Assembly: GCF_028502605.1 (NCBI RefSeq)
Contig: NC_079234.1
Coordinates: forward strand, 2,232,001 to 2,296,000
Source: Trichoderma breve
Taxonomy: Eukaryota > Ascomycota > Sordariomycetes > Hypocreales > Hypocreaceae
Length of the DNA: 64,000 nt
Direction of reading: 5' to 3'
The position numbers and the translations under genes were made by a program. Numbering within the stretch: the stretch's first letter is position 1; every line of letters starts with the position of its first letter. The notes under the pieces are model-generated. The model was given only the letters and a program-made list of their open reading frames with translations, made no database searches and was not told where the DNA came from. Of this stretch, positions 30,130-44,484 are shown piece by piece.

Positions 30130-31848
30130 TAATAATAACTTTTATTTAAATAATTACTTTAAACCTATAGGTAATAAAAAAAAATTAAAAAAAATATATA
30201 AATATTAATATTTAATATATTTAATAATAATATTAATTACAAAAGTTAAACTTTAAGTAATTATAAAAATGGTAATATTAAGCTTAAAAATATATTAATT
30301 AATAAAATAATTTTTTAAATTAATTATAAATAAATAAAGGCTAAATTAAATACCCTTAAAGTTTAATATTAAGATTTTTAAAAAAAATTTAAAAAATAAA
30401 AATAAAGTTTTTAAATTAACTAAGCCTAAACCTTTTAATAATAATTTATATATAATAAATAAATTAATATATTTTGAATATTTTTTTTATACTTTAAAAA
30501 ATAATAAATATAAAGTTATTTTTATAAAAACCTACTTTACTAAAAATACTAAATTATATTTTTAATTTATTAAATAAAATTATAATAAAAGCTAAAATAA
30601 TAAAATTAAGCTTAAATAATAAACTAAGGAAATTTATATTAATTATAAAAAATTTAAAAAATAATTTTAAAATTCCTTTAATATAGTAAATAAATAATAA
30701 AAAATTAAATAAAAACTTTACTTTATTAAATAAAAAAAAACTAATAAATAAATATATATTTACTTTTTTTATATTTTTTATTTAAAATTAATTAAACTAA
30801 GGAAATTAAATAAAAAGTTTATTATTATAATATAAAAAATAATATTAAAAATAATTTTTTTAAATTAAATTAATATATAATTTCTTTTATTAACTTTATA
30901 TAAATAGTAATTAAAATAAATAATTATTAATAAAAATAAGTAAGAAAAAATAAATAAAATAAAATTAAAAACTTTTAAACTTAGCTTAAATAAAACTAAG
31001 TTAATAAAAAAAAATTTATTACTTTTTTAAATAATAAATACTTAAGATTTATAAACTTTAGTATTATTTAAGTATAATATAAAAATATTAAATATTATAA
31101 TTATAAATATATATATATATATATATAAATATTACTAAATTTTAAAAAGATAATAATAATAAAAAATTTATATTAATTTTTAAACCTAAGGAAAACTAAA
31201 ATATTAATACTATAAGACCTTTAGTAAACTATAATATATTATATTTTTTAATATATTATAATAATAATTACTAAATTTATTATAATAATAAATAAAATTT
31301 TAAATAATATTTTAAAAAATATATATAAATTTTAAATATATCTAAAAAAATTACTTAAGAAACTAAAGAAAAAATAAACTATATTAAAATATTAATTTAG
31401 TAAATTTTCAATAATATAAAATAAAAAACTTTAACTCTTTAATATAACTTTAAAAAAAAATTACTTTAAAAATAAAAATAAATAAAAATAAATAAAAATA
31501 ATATAATAAAACTATAATACTATAATATAAAACTATAATATAAAATATATTAACTTTAATATTAATAAATTATATTTAAATTATAAATTATAAAAACTTT
31601 AAAAATTTAAATACTTTTATAAATAAAAACCTTTAGAAAAATTAAAAACTAAAATAAATAACTTAAATTTATTTATTTATAATAATAGTAAATATATTTA
31701 TAAAATTAATTTTTAAAAAATAAAATTAATAGTAATATAATAATAAAATAAAAATAAAAAAGTATTTTTTTTTAATTTAATTAAATAATTATTATTATTT
31801 ATAAATAAACTATATAAAATCTATAGATTTTATAAACTATATAATAAT

Positions 31849-34800
31849 TAATATTACTAATTAATAATAATTTATTTCATTAGTTAATTAAAGAAAATAA
31901 AATAAATAGAATTTATTATTTATTAATAAATAATAGATAATAAATTATTATTAAATATATTATTAAATTCATTAATAAAAAAAATACTATTTTTTATTTA
32001 AATAAAATATAGTATACTAATAGTTATTATTTATATTTTATAATAGTATTTTTATTTTTATTATATAAGCTATAATAAAACTATAATTTAAATAGTAAAG
32101 TTTTTAATATTATTTAAATTTAAAATAATACTTTTATATTATAAAAATATTTACTATTAAAATAACTAATTATAATTATAAGCTTTATAAACCTAATTAA
32201 GAAAATAATAAAATTTATTATTTATATTTTATAATATAATTTTTAATTTTATTATATAAGCTATAATAAAGCTATAATTTAATTAATTAAATTTTTAATA
32301 TTATTTTAAACTAAAATTTTTTATTTTTTTTACTTTTTAATAATTATATTTTTATAATTATATTATAAAAAAAATCTTATTTTATAATAAAATAATATTT
32401 ATTAAATAAATAAAAAAACTATATAAATAAAATAATTATATAAGCTAATCTAAGTTATTTTTTTTAAAGTATTTATTTTTAAGTTTTTTAAAATCCTTTA
32501 TTTAACTTTTTAATAATATTATTTTAGAAACTAAGTTTAAATTTAATTTATTTTTAGCTTTTATTATAATATTATTACTAATAAAAAAAATACTTTTTAT
32601 AATAATAAAGGTAGTTAAAATAGCTAAATAATATTTTACTAAAATAAATAAAATAGAAAATATATTAATATTAAACTTCCACTAGTTAAAAAGTTTATTT
32701 TATTAAAATAAATAATTAGTAAATAAAAAAATAATAAATAATAAAATAATAATATAATAATAAAATAGTAAATAATAAAATAATAATATAATAAAATAAA
32801 TAATTTATATTTTTTAATATAGGATTTCTTTTTAAATATAAAGATATTTTATTATTAATATTACTATTAGTACCTAAATAAAATTCTTTATTAAAATTAA
32901 ATATATTATTATTATTAATATTTTTAATAACTTTATTATAATTATAATCATTAGCTAATTTATTAAAAAATAAATTAATTATATTAATATTATTAATTAT
33001 ATTAAGGTTATTAACTTTATTTTATAATCTAAAATAATAATATTAATTAAATAATGAATAATAAATAATAAATAAAATAGTAAATAATAAATAATAAAAA
33101 TAAATAATATATTTATTATATTTTATTTTTAATAAATATAAAATAAAATTATTAATATTAGGGAAAAAATATAATAAACCTTTGTTTTTAAAATAAATAT
33201 TTTTAAATTAAGGATTTAAAAATAAACTATAAAAAAATAACTTATAATAAATTAAATTAAAAGTAGTTATTTTCTTAGGAAAATACTTTTTTAATTTCTT
33301 TAAGCTAAATTTAATAACTTTTATATAAATTTAATAATAAATAGCTTAATAAAAATTAGTATTATAAATAAATAATATATAATAAATAAATTATAAATAA
33401 ATAAATTATAAGTAAATAATATATTAATTTATTATTATAAAGCTTTTTAATATATTTTAAATATAATAATTCTAATTTATTATTTATTTTATAAATATAT
33501 AATAAAGCTATAGGAATTATTATATAAAATTAACCTTATAATTTAATAAAAGGGTTTAAAAAAATATAATTCTTAATTTTTCTAAAGCTTCCTATTTAAA
33601 GTTAGAAAAATATAATTATAAATATATTAACTTTATAAAAATAATATAATAAATAAAATAATAATAAATAAATAATAATAATATAACTTTTTAAATTCTT
33701 TATTAATTATATTATTATAATAATATAATAAAGTTTTTTTAAACTAATTGTAATATTAAGTATATAAAATATTAAATTCTAATGGATTATATTATTTATT
33801 AAAATAAATTAATTAATAAAGATATATAAATAGTAAATAATAAATAATTACCTAAAGGAATTTTTTCCTTATTATAAAAAATAGGAATTTTTTTATTTTT
33901 TTTAACTTTTAATATTCTTTTACTTAATAAATAACTAAGCTCTTAGGTATATTTAACTAATAAAATAATTTACTATAATTAATAAATTAAATTTATAAAA
34001 TAAATTAATAAATTAATAAATAATATAGTTATAATTATTATTATAAGTAATATAATTATAAATATAAATAAAAAATTTATTATTAAAAGATTTATTATTT
34101 TCCTTTTTCTTTTCCTTTTTTTTTTCTTTTTCTTTATTATAATTATATAAATTATTATTTATATAATTAAATAAAAATAAATTAAAAAAAATAGAAAATA
34201 TATAGTTTTTTAATATATCTTAGGCTATTAAATTAATAATATATACTATATATTTAATATTATTTATAAAGTTTTTATTATTAACTTTTTTATAAGCTTT
34301 TTTAAAAAACTTTATAAAGGTATTATTATTATAAGTATTATTTTATATAATACTAAAATAAATAAATTAACTTTCTTAAAATATAAATAATAATAATAAT
34401 ATAAAATAATAATAATATAAAATAATAATAATATAAAATAATAAATAAATACTTAAATAAATTATTAAAATTTAATAAATAAAAAAAATATTTTAAAGCT
34501 TTTTTAAATTACTAAAATATATAAATTTTAATATAGCTTTCTAAAAACTTTTTAAATTCTATAATTAAATTAGCTATTAAAATAAAATAATAAAAATATA
34601 ATAAATATTTATAAGCTTATATTTTAATTTAAATTCCTTATTAATAAAAATAAAAACTATTCTTAAATAGGAATTTTAGTTATTTAAAGTCTCAGTATTA
34701 AAAATTATAGAAAAAGTATTATTAGTTTTTAAATTAGCTTTAATATATAAATTTAAATTTAATAAAGCTTTATTATATTATTTTTTAATATTTTACAAAT

Positions 34801-37088
34801 ATTAGTTTAATTAATTATAATATAGTTACTAATATAAATATAATTAGTTATTTAATTATAAATAATAATAGTATAAATAATAAAATAAAATAAATAATAA
34901 TAAAATAATAAAATAAAATAAATTATAATAAAATAATAAAATAAAATAAATAATAATAAAATAATAAAATAAAATTAATAATAATAAAATAATAAAATAA
35001 ATAATAATAATATAATAAAATAAATAATAAAATAAATAACTTATGAATTATAAAAAAATCAAAGGTTATTAAATAAATTTAAAAATATAATATTAAAAAA
35101 AATATTATTTTTAATTAAAAAAACTAATATTTTATATAAAGCTTTATTTTTATTAAATTTATTATTAATAATCTTTAACTTTTTATTTTATATATTTAAA
35201 TTAAATAAAAAGTTATAAGTTAAAGATATAATATTAACTTTTATAAGTAAATTATTAATAATAATTATAAAGGCTTAGTTATAAAAGGTTATTAAGTAAA
35301 TTATTAAATAATAAAATTAATTAACTTAAATAGTTTTAAATTACTAAATATTTTAATTAACTTTTATAATTATAATATTATTATTATAATTTATATATAA
35401 TAAATTAATTATAATTATTTATAATTAAATTATTATATTTATATTATAATAAAAAATATTATAATTATAATAAAACCAAAAGTTTTATTAAATTAATTAA
35501 TAAAATAAAATAATAATTTATTTTTTTTTTAATTTTTTTAAATTCCTTATTATAAACTATAAAAGAGTATTTTAATTAATAATAATAAACTAAATTTAAT
35601 AATTTAAAGCTTTTTAGTTAATAAATAGCTTTAAATTTATAATAAATAAATAATAATAAAATAATAATAAAATAATAATAAGATAATAATAAAATAATAA
35701 TAAAATAATAATAAAATAATAATAAAATAATAATAAAATAATAATAAAATAATAATAAAATAATAATAAAATAATAATAAAATAATAATAAAATAATAAT
35801 AAAATAATAATAAAATAATAATAAAATAATAAAATAATAATAAAATAATAATAAAATAATAATAAAATAATAATAAAATAAATAATAAAATAATAATAAA
35901 ATAATAATAAAATAAATAATAAAATAATAATAAAATAAATAACTAACTTTATATAATATATTTTTATTTCTTAATTTTTTCTTAATTTAATAAGTAATAA
36001 ATCCTTTATAAATAAATTATTTTAAAAAATATAAATTTTTAAATTTTTATTTTCTTTTACTTTAAATTTAAGTTTATTATAAATAAAATTACTAATTATA
36101 CTAGCTTTATTATTAATAATAAAGGAATTTAAATATAAAAAAAAATTAAAATTAAGGTTATTATAAATAAGTAATAGTTTAGAATTTAAATTAATAACTT
36201 TATAAACTTCTTTTTTAAAATTATTAATTTCTTTATATTTATAATTAAAATCTATTATAAAGAAGTATTATTATAATAAAAAACTATTATTATAATAAAA
36301 TAAAGAAAAAAAACATAAAGAAAAAAAGCTAATTATATAAATAATTTAATTTTATAATAATTAATAATAAACTATATAATAAAAATAAATTAAACTATAA
36401 GTTAAACTATAAGTTAAATTATAAATTATATAATAAAAATAAATTAAACTATAAGTTATATAATAAAAAAAAATTATTTAATAAATTATATAATAAATTA
36501 TATAATTTAATTTTATTATATATAACTTTATATTTTTATAATTTATTATATTTTTATTATATAACTTATTATATAATTATTATTTAATAAATTATATAAT
36601 AAATTATATAGGTTTTAATTTTAATATTTATTATATATTTACTATAGTTTTATAATATTTATTATTTATATTTTATAATACTATTTTTCTTATAATTATA
36701 TAAGCTATAATAAAGGAAATATTTTAATAATAAATTTTATTTTATATAAAAGTATTTTTTTAACTTTAAATAATACTTAAAATTTTACTATTTAAATTAT
36801 AGCTTTATTATAACTTTTATAATAAAAGTAAAAATAGTTTTATAAAATATATATAATAAATAATATTATTTTATATTTTATTATAATATAATTATTATAT
36901 ATAATTTAAAATTAAAAAAATAATATTTTTTTAAATTAATAAAATTAATAGTTAATAATAAATTTTTTTTTTATTTTATTAATTAATTAAAGAAAATAAA
37001 TAAAATTTATTATTTATTAATAAATAATAAAGAGTTATTTATTAACGAAATAAATAATAAATAATTACTAATAAATTTAGTAACCTTA
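31849..37088 (-). mobile_element. hAT transposon copy B, full-length, heavily mutated
   Basis: This element of 5,240 bp lies within the gypsy interior. Left terminus TAATATTACTAATT equals CAGGGTTGCCAATT with mutations, and the right terminus ends AGTAACCTTA. The 8-bp ATAATAAT stands on both sides (31,841-31,848 and 37,089-37,096), the size expected for hAT, though the AT-rich content makes chance identity possible. The minus strand at about 32,450-32,720 is the decayed hAT dimerisation region seen in copy A at 985-1235. It is the most mutated of the three hAT copies and lacks the 428-bp MITE of copy C. It serves as the reference for the element's full length. Confidence 0.8.
35640..35942. repeat. 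10-bp AT minisatellite in hAT copy B
   Basis: About 28 near-perfect copies of ATAATAAAAT run in a row. The same place in copy C (about 5205-5270) has only a few irregular units, so the array grew in copy B. Confidence 0.85.
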
Positions 37089-40000
37089 ATAATAATTAAT
37101 ATTATATATATAATTTTAAAAATAAATTTAATAATCCTTTAAATATTATATTATTAAAAAGCTTAATATTAAAGAAATTCCTTAAGTAATAAAAAAGAAT
37201 TTTTAAAATTAATATAATTAATATTTATAATAAAATCTAATTAATAAAAAAAAAGTTTTAATAATATTTTAATAATAAAAATACTTTATATCCTAAGCTT
37301 AAATTATAAAAATTAATTTTTTACTATATAAATAATATTTTATTTATAAATTAATATAATAAAGTTAATATTATTAATTATAAATTACTATTATATAAAT
37401 AATATATTATACTTAAGTTAAATAAATAATATAAAAATTATAAAATAATAAAATATAAATAAAAAAAATTTATATTTTATAATAAAAATTAATATAAAAA
37501 ATATTAATATTAATAATATATTTTTATATATATTATTAAATAATAAAAAATATAAAAATTTAATTTTATAAATTATAAAAATAATAATAAATTATAAAAA
37601 ATCTATTAATATAATTTTTAAAAATACTATAATTTTATTATTAAATATATATTAAAACCTAAGTATATTTAATATAAATATTATAATATTTAAAATTATA
37701 AATTAAGTTAAATTATTATAAAATTAAATAATATTAATAATAATTTTTATAATAAAAATTAAATAATAATATTTTTTAGAATAATAATAATTATTATAAT
37801 AATATTAATAATATAATTTACTATAATTTAAATATTATTTTAAAAAAAAAAAAAACTATAAAAATTCCTAATATTAAGATTTTTAAATAAAAAATTTATT
37901 ATAATTTATATAAACTTTAAAGCTATAATAAATTATATTATACTTTAATTAATTAATTACTTATAGTTAATTAATTATAAAAAGAAAAAATTATATATTT
38001 TTTTTAAATATTAAATAATAATTATTTATTTATAATAATAAAATTATTAATTATAAAATTAATTACTTTAAAATTTAGTTTAGTAAAATTAAAAATATAT
38101 TTAAATTTAATATTATAAATATTATAAATTATAATATATTTTTAAAATATAATTAACTAAAATTATATAACTTTAATATTAATTAAAAGAAAAATTATAT
38201 AATATAATAACTTTATATTTAATTAATTAATACTTTAGTAAAATTATACTTAAATTAAAAAAATCAATAAAATAAAATAATATTAATAATAATAAAATTA
38301 AAAACTTTTATATTATATAAAAAATATAAAAATATATAAAAAAAAATATAAAATAAATATAATTTATAAAATTAAAAAAGCTTTTAAAAATAATTAAATA
38401 TATTAAAAAACCTAAGAAAAAATAATTTAAATTTTTTAATTTTATTATATAAAAAGTTAAAAACTTATATTACTAAAACTAAAATATTTTAAAATATTTA
38501 AAAAATATATTAATAAACTTTTAATATATAAAAATCTTTAATAAAAAACTTAATATTAAATTTTTAAAATATAATTAATAAAATTATAAAATTAAATTTA
38601 TAAATAATAAAGTTTTCATATTTAATAAAATTTATAACTTAAGTATTACTAAGCTTAAAATATTTAATAAATAAATTAAAAATTAATTAAAAAAATATTA
38701 TATTAAACTTTTAAATTTTTAATAAAATATTTAATTATATTTATATTTAAAAAAAATAGTAAATATTAATTTATTATAAATTATTAATAATTAAATATAA
38801 TAATTAAAAAAAATATTATATTATTATTTTTAATTTTAAAAATTAAAAATTAATTTATAAAAATTAAAATTTTTACTTTATTAAATTTTAAAAAAGTATA
38901 TAATTTTATTTATATTAAAAAAAATAATAAATAAAAAATTACTTTTTATATTAAATATAAACTTTATAAATATTAAATAAAATTTTTAAATTTATAAATA
39001 CTTTAGTATTTTTTTAAAAAATAATTAATTATATATTATAAAATTATATAAATTATTTTATTATTATATACTTTAATAATATTTTTATTTATTTTAAAAA
39101 TATAAAAAAATATAAAAAATATATTAAAAAAATATTATAAATATTTTAAAATACTTAATTTTTAATAAAATTAAAAAAAAAAAAACTTTTATATATAAAA
39201 AATTATATTTTTAAAATATATTATTACTTTAAGAAAAGTTTAAATAAACTTTAAAAAACTTAAAGTAATTAATAATTAAAAATCTTTTAAAAATATAAAG
39301 TAAATATAAAACTTTATAAAATTTATTAATTATTATTAATATTTTATTAAAGACTTTTTAAAAATTATAATATTATTTATAAACTTAATAAAAAAATATT
39401 AAATTTAAATTTATATAAAATACTTATATAATCTTTAATTATTTTAAATAAACCTTTATAAATATATTTATATTTATAATATTTAATTTAAATAAGTTTA
39501 TTATTATTAAAATTAATACTTTAGATTTTATAATTAAAAAAGTATTTTAATAATTAAATAATATTTTTAAAAAAAACTTAAGTTTATTATTTATTTTTTT
39601 TAAAAAATTATATAAATTAAAACTTAAATATTTTATTTATAATAAAGAATTTTTAATTATATATTAAGTATTTAATAAATAATATTAAAAATATTATTAT
39701 AAAAAAAATTAATTTTTAATAATAATTTTTATAAATTATAAAAATATTATTTACTTTATAATAATATAAAAACTATTTTATAAATAAATTAAATATTATA
39801 AATAATTTTTTTAAATTTAAGTTTATTATTAAATATTATAGTAAATTAAATAATAAATATATTCATATACTTAATAAATACTTAAATTACTTTTAAAATA
39901 TTTATAAAATAAAGTAATAAAATTAATTTATATATATAAACTTAATAAATATTATAAAATTAAAAAAACTATATAATAAATTAAATAATACTTTATATTT

Positions 40001-41487
40001 AAAAATATTAAAATATAAATATAAAAAATTATATTAAAATATATATTATATAAATAAACTAAAAGCTTTAAATATAAATTATATAAATAATTATAATTAT
40101 TATTTATACTATAATAATTATAAAAATTAATTTTATTTAACTTAATTATTAAATTTTTTTTTTAAAAAAATTAATTATAAAAGTACTTTATAATAATATT
40201 TTTATAATTACTAATAAATTTATAAAAATAATTTATTTTATATTTTTTAAAAAAGTTAATAATATAAAAAAATTAGTTTATATAATAATAAACTATATTA
40301 TAAATAATTATAAACAATTAAAAAATATAATTTTTAATAAAAAAAATATATTTATATTTAAATTTTAAAAAATATTTATAATTAAATTAAAAATAAATTA
40401 TAAAGCTAATATAATTTATTATTTATAAATAAATAAATAAATAAATAAATAAAATTAATTAAATAATACTAATATATATAAAAAAATAAATAAATAATTA
40501 TTAAAATAAATAAACTAAGTAATAATTTTAAAAAACTTAAATTTTATAAAATTTTAAAAAAAATTAAAATAGTAAATTATAAATTTAAATTTTTAAAATA
40601 ATAAAAAAAATATAAATTAATAAAAAAATTAAAAAGTTTATTTAAAATAAAATTATTATTAAAAAAAGAAATATAAAGTAAAAAATATTAATATAATAAA
40701 AATAAAAGAAAATAATAAATAATACTATAAAGTATAATAAAAAAAATATAAAAATTTATTAAATATTTTAAAAATTTAATAATATTAATAAAAAAACTTT
40801 ATTAAAGCCTGAGGATTATATTAACTTAGGATTTACTATTAGTATTTTTAAATAATTTATTAATTTTAAAAAAGTAAAAATAACTTTAAAAAAACCTTTA
40901 ATTAATTATATTATAATAGCTTAATAAATAATATTTACTACTTTAGATTTTACTTTTTTAATATACTTTAATTTTTTTAAATTAGTAATACTTTATATAA
41001 TAATATAATATATTTTTTAATTAATATTTTTTTTATAAAAATACTTAATTTTTATATTAGTAATATAATATTTTCCTTTAGCTATTTTAAGTTTATTTTT
41101 AAGTAAAAATAATAAATAATAATATATTTTAATTATTTAAAAAATAAATTATAAATATTATAATAAAATTTATTTAAATAAATATATTTAGTATAATATA
41201 ATAAATTAATAAATAAAAAATACTTTTTATAATTATATAATATATAATAAAAATAATATTTATTTATAATAAAAGTATTTTTAATAATAAAATAAAATTT
41301 TTTTTTATATTTTTTAATTTTAGAATAAAAATTTTTATAAATTTTATTTATTATTTTTAAGTAAATTAATATATATAAGAAAATAAATAAAAAGTAAATA
41401 ATTACTAAATATATTATAAAGTAAAAATAAATTATTTATACTTAAATAAATAAAATTTAAAAAATAAAATTAATAAAAATGAAATAT

Positions 41488-41871
41488 TATAACTTAGCTT
41501 TTATAATTATAATAATAAACTTATAAAGTAGCTAAATTTAAATAAATATTAAACTAACTAATTAATTAAAAATAAATTATTAAATTATTATAATAATTTA
41601 ATAATCTATAGATAAATTATTAAAAGCTTAAAATAATTTATAATAAAATTATTACCTTTTAGTAATAATTTAACTTAGTTAATTAAATATATAAGTTTAC
41701 TTTATATTATTTATTAAAATATTTAAATAGTTAATTATTATTATATATATAGTAATAAAATTATTTATTTATAATTTAACTATTTTACTAATATAAACTA
41801 TAGAATTATTCTAAGGTTTATCCTTTAGAAATAACTAATTTATATTAACTTATAAGTATTAGTTTATTATA
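41488..41871 (+). repeat. gypsy 3' LTR
   Basis: This LTR begins TATAACTTAGCTTTTATAAT and ends AGTTTATTATA. A purine-rich AAAAATGAAA just upstream could be the polypurine tract. Confidence 0.75.
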
Positions 41872-42071
41872 ATTATATTTATTATAATTATTTTTTTAAT
41901 TAAAAAAAATAATTAAAATATATTATTTTATTATATAATTTTTTATATTATATATATAATTTATTTTTAAATAAAATTATTATTATTTTTTATAATTTAA
42001 AAAAAATATTTATTTAATTTAATTAAATTATTAAATTATAAATTATAAAAGTTATAATATAAAAATTATAT

Positions 42072-43106
42072 TATAAAAATTATATTTATTATTAAAAGAA
42101 TTAATAAAATTATAATAATTAAGTTTAAAAAAATTATATTTTAGTTTTTAATTTAAAATTTAAAATTAATTTATAATTTAAATTAATTAATTATAGTTAA
42201 TTAAGTAAAATTTAAAATTAAACTTAAAATATATATATATATATATAAAATATATTAAATAATAAAGTTTAAATATAATATAATTAATATATATATATAT
42301 AATAACTTAAATAATAAAGTTTAAATATAATATAATTAATATATATATATATAATAACTTAAATAATAAAGTTTAAATATAATATAATTAATATATATAT
42401 ATAATAACTTAAATAATAAAGTTTAAATATAATATAATTAATATATATATATATATACAATAACCTAAATAATAAAGCTTAAATATAATATAAACTTTAA
42501 ATTTTACGATTTATAATTTAATAATTTAATTAAATTAAATAAGTATTTTTTATTATATTATAAATAATAATAATAATTTTATTTAAAAATAAATTATATA
42601 TATAATATTTTTAAAATTAAAAAACTATATACTAAAATAATATTTTTAAAATTAAAAAACTATATAATAAAAAAAATATTTTTAAAATTAAAAAACTATA
42701 TAATAAAAAAAAATATTTATTTTTTCTTATTTAAAAAAATAACCTTTATAAAAGCTTTTAATTTAGTATATATATTAATATATATATTATATAAATATAT
42801 TAAATAATTTATATAATAACTATAATTTAATTATAATAGTAAAATAATTAAATAAATAATTAAATTTATAATTAATAAAATTATAAATTTATAATTAAAA
42901 ACTTAAAAAAAAAAAAAAACTAAAGTTAAATAAAATAAAATATAAACTTAATTAATTAAAAAGTATTAAAACTTTTAAACTAAGTAAAAATATTAAGAAA
43001 ATTATTAAAAAAATTAATAAAATAATTTATTAAAGGTTATTATTATATATAAAAGTTTTTTTATAATTAATTTTTTTTTAAATAATTCATTTTTTATACT
43101 TAAGAA
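42072..43106 (+). repeat. R1 repeat copy 7, with internal tandem expansion
   Basis: A plus-strand R1 unit begins TATAAAAATTATATTTATTA and ends near TTTTTATACTTAAGAAAAAT. It is longer than copy 1 because a segment of about 50-60 bp (AATAAAGTTTAAATATAATA...) is repeated about five times at 42,245-42,490. A 36-bp segment (TATTTTTAAAATTAAAAAAC...) is repeated about three times at 42,606-42,716. It sits inside R1 copy 6. Confidence 0.7.
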
Positions 43107-43423
43107 AAATAATTATATTATATTTAAATTTTATTATTTAATTTACTTTATATATATATTTTAAATTTAAAATTAAAATTATATTTTTTTAATATAATTA
43201 TTATAATTTTATTAACTTTTTTAATAATAAATATAATTTTATATTTTTTTATTTATTTATTTTATATTTTTTTTTAATAAATTTATTTATATTATTTTAA
43301 TATTATTAAAATATATATTTAATTAATTTAATTCTTTATAAAATTTTAATTAAGTAAAAAACTTTTATATATATTATTTATTATTAAATTTTTATATTAA
43401 TATAATAATATAATAATATAATA

Positions 43424-43688
43424 ATAAATATAATAAATATAATAAATATAATAAATATAATAAATATAATAAATATAATAAATATAATAAATATAATAAA
43501 TATAATAAATATAATAAATATAATAAATATAATAAATATAATAAATATAATAAATATAATAAATATAATAAATATAATAAATATAATAAATATAATAAAT
43601 ATAATAAATATAATAAATATAATAAATATAATAAATATAATAAATATAATAAATATAATAAATAATATAATAAATATAATAAATATAC
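43424..43688. repeat. 9-bp minisatellite at the edge of the AT-rich block
   Basis: About 28 copies of AAATATAAT run almost without change from 43,424 to 43,688, ending about 55 bases before the first gene's stop codon. Confidence 0.92.
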
Positions 43689-43743
43689 TTTAGTTTTTAG
43701 TAATTTATATAAAATTTAATACTTTTATTTATTTTTTTTATAC

Positions 43744-44484
43744 TTAGATTCTTAATATATCTTTTGTCTCGAATATTGGTGGGTTAGTTTGTAAATTTTG
43801 TATTGCCCCAGCAGCATGCCTACTAACTAGCTGTCCTTGACGCAAGTTTTCTGTAAAGAGGTAAAAGCCCTCTGTTGACTCGACCAGATATGACTGCAGG
43901 CCCTTGCTTTCAAGCAGGATATTAACGTTAGTGAGAGGAAAGTTATTCTCAATAAACCGTGCCCACCCCCTCGCAGCGGCTTGAATATGGTCATCATCTT
44001 TGATTTGTTTCCAACCAATTCCAAGGTGAAGTGTAAATTGGTCGATGACTACCTCGTCATGAATACCGCTTTCTGGAACATCGGAGCTTGTCGATATCAT
44101 CGCCGCTGTCGTTGTGCTGGATGATGCGTGGTCGCTCCCATTAAGGAGCCTCTGAGACTTGTGATTCCTTAATTGTCGACCGCTTGGCAATCCATTCCCT
44201 TCCTGTTCAGTGATCACGTCGTCAAGCTCAATACCTGGAGGGATATCTGCTTCAAGAATAGAAACCGCACATGGTTTAACGAGCAAGATTCCCTCACCAT
44301 TCGTCCAACCATTTTGGGAAATACGTGTTGACACATCTGGCTCGAGGTTATGTGCAGCCTCCTCGTGAGACCGCTTCTTGCCAATCGCGTAAGAGGGCTG
44401 TTGAAGGAATGATGAACCCTGTGGAAGCATTGTCGGCTGCGAACGCGGAGGAATATATGGCAATTGAAGATAAGAAGAAGCCAA
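43744..44484 (-). CDS. conserved fungal protein of unknown function
   Basis: An intronless 246-residue reading frame with ordinary codon use, starting MASSYLQLPYIPP. The N-terminal half is low-complexity and rich in Ser, Gln and Glu. The C-terminal 100 residues form the conserved-looking part, with LHLGIGWKQIKDDDHIQAAA, RGWARFIENNFPLTNV and a LQSYLVESTEGFYLFTENLR stretch. I recall similar C-termini in hypothetical proteins of other filamentous ascomycetes, but no function is known to me. No signal peptide or membrane segment is seen. The stop codon lies exactly where the AT-rich block begins and the last six codons are AT-rich, so the original C-terminus may have been changed by an insertion there. 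The gene is divergent from the Hook gene, with 650 bases between. Confidence 0.75.
   Translation of the reverse strand: MASSYLQLPYIPPRSQPTMLPQGSSFLQQPSYAIGKKRSHEEAAHNLEPDVSTRISQNGWTNGEGILLVKPCAVSILEADIPPGIELDDVITEQEGNGLPSGRQLRNHKSQRLLNGSDHASSSTTTAAMISTSSDVPESGIHDEVVIDQFTLHLGIGWKQIKDDDHIQAAARGWARFIENNFPLTNVNILLESKGLQSYLVESTEGFYLFTENLRQGQLVSRHAAGAIQNLQTNPPIFETKDILRI

Larger units (their letters stand above)
29705..41871 (+). mobile_element. Ty3/gypsy LTR retrotransposon interrupted by hAT copy B
   Basis: Direct repeats at 29,705-30,129 and 41,488-41,871 are its LTRs, flanked by ATTAT on both sides (29,700-29,704 and 41,872-41,876). Without the nested hAT element the length is about 6.9 kb, normal for gypsy. 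Reverse transcriptase is readable on the plus strand: 39,060-39,095 gives IIIYFNNIFIYFKN, matching VVVYxDDILIYSKN with both aspartates changed to asparagine by G-to-A. RNase H follows at about 39,590-39,675: FFKKLYKLKLKYFIYNKEFL, matching the SKKL...YDKELLAI type. The order RT then RNase H in a plus-strand element with LTRs fits Ty3/gypsy. Integrase and gag could not be read. Confidence 0.8.
29462..43242 (-). repeat. R1 repeat copy 6, split by gypsy and by R1 copy 7
   Basis: Three segments join into one minus-strand R1 unit: 29,462-29,704, 41,872-42,071 and about 43,107-43,242. Read together they follow R1 copy 5 (26,481-27,198) without a gap. The first break is filled by the whole gypsy element and the second by a plus-strand R1 copy. 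It is therefore older than both insertions. Confidence 0.68.

Noticed and set aside
43424..43688. Array resembling a CRISPR or satellite centromere repeat
   Set aside because: The 9-bp units are contiguous with no spacers, and a single short array does not make a centromeric satellite.
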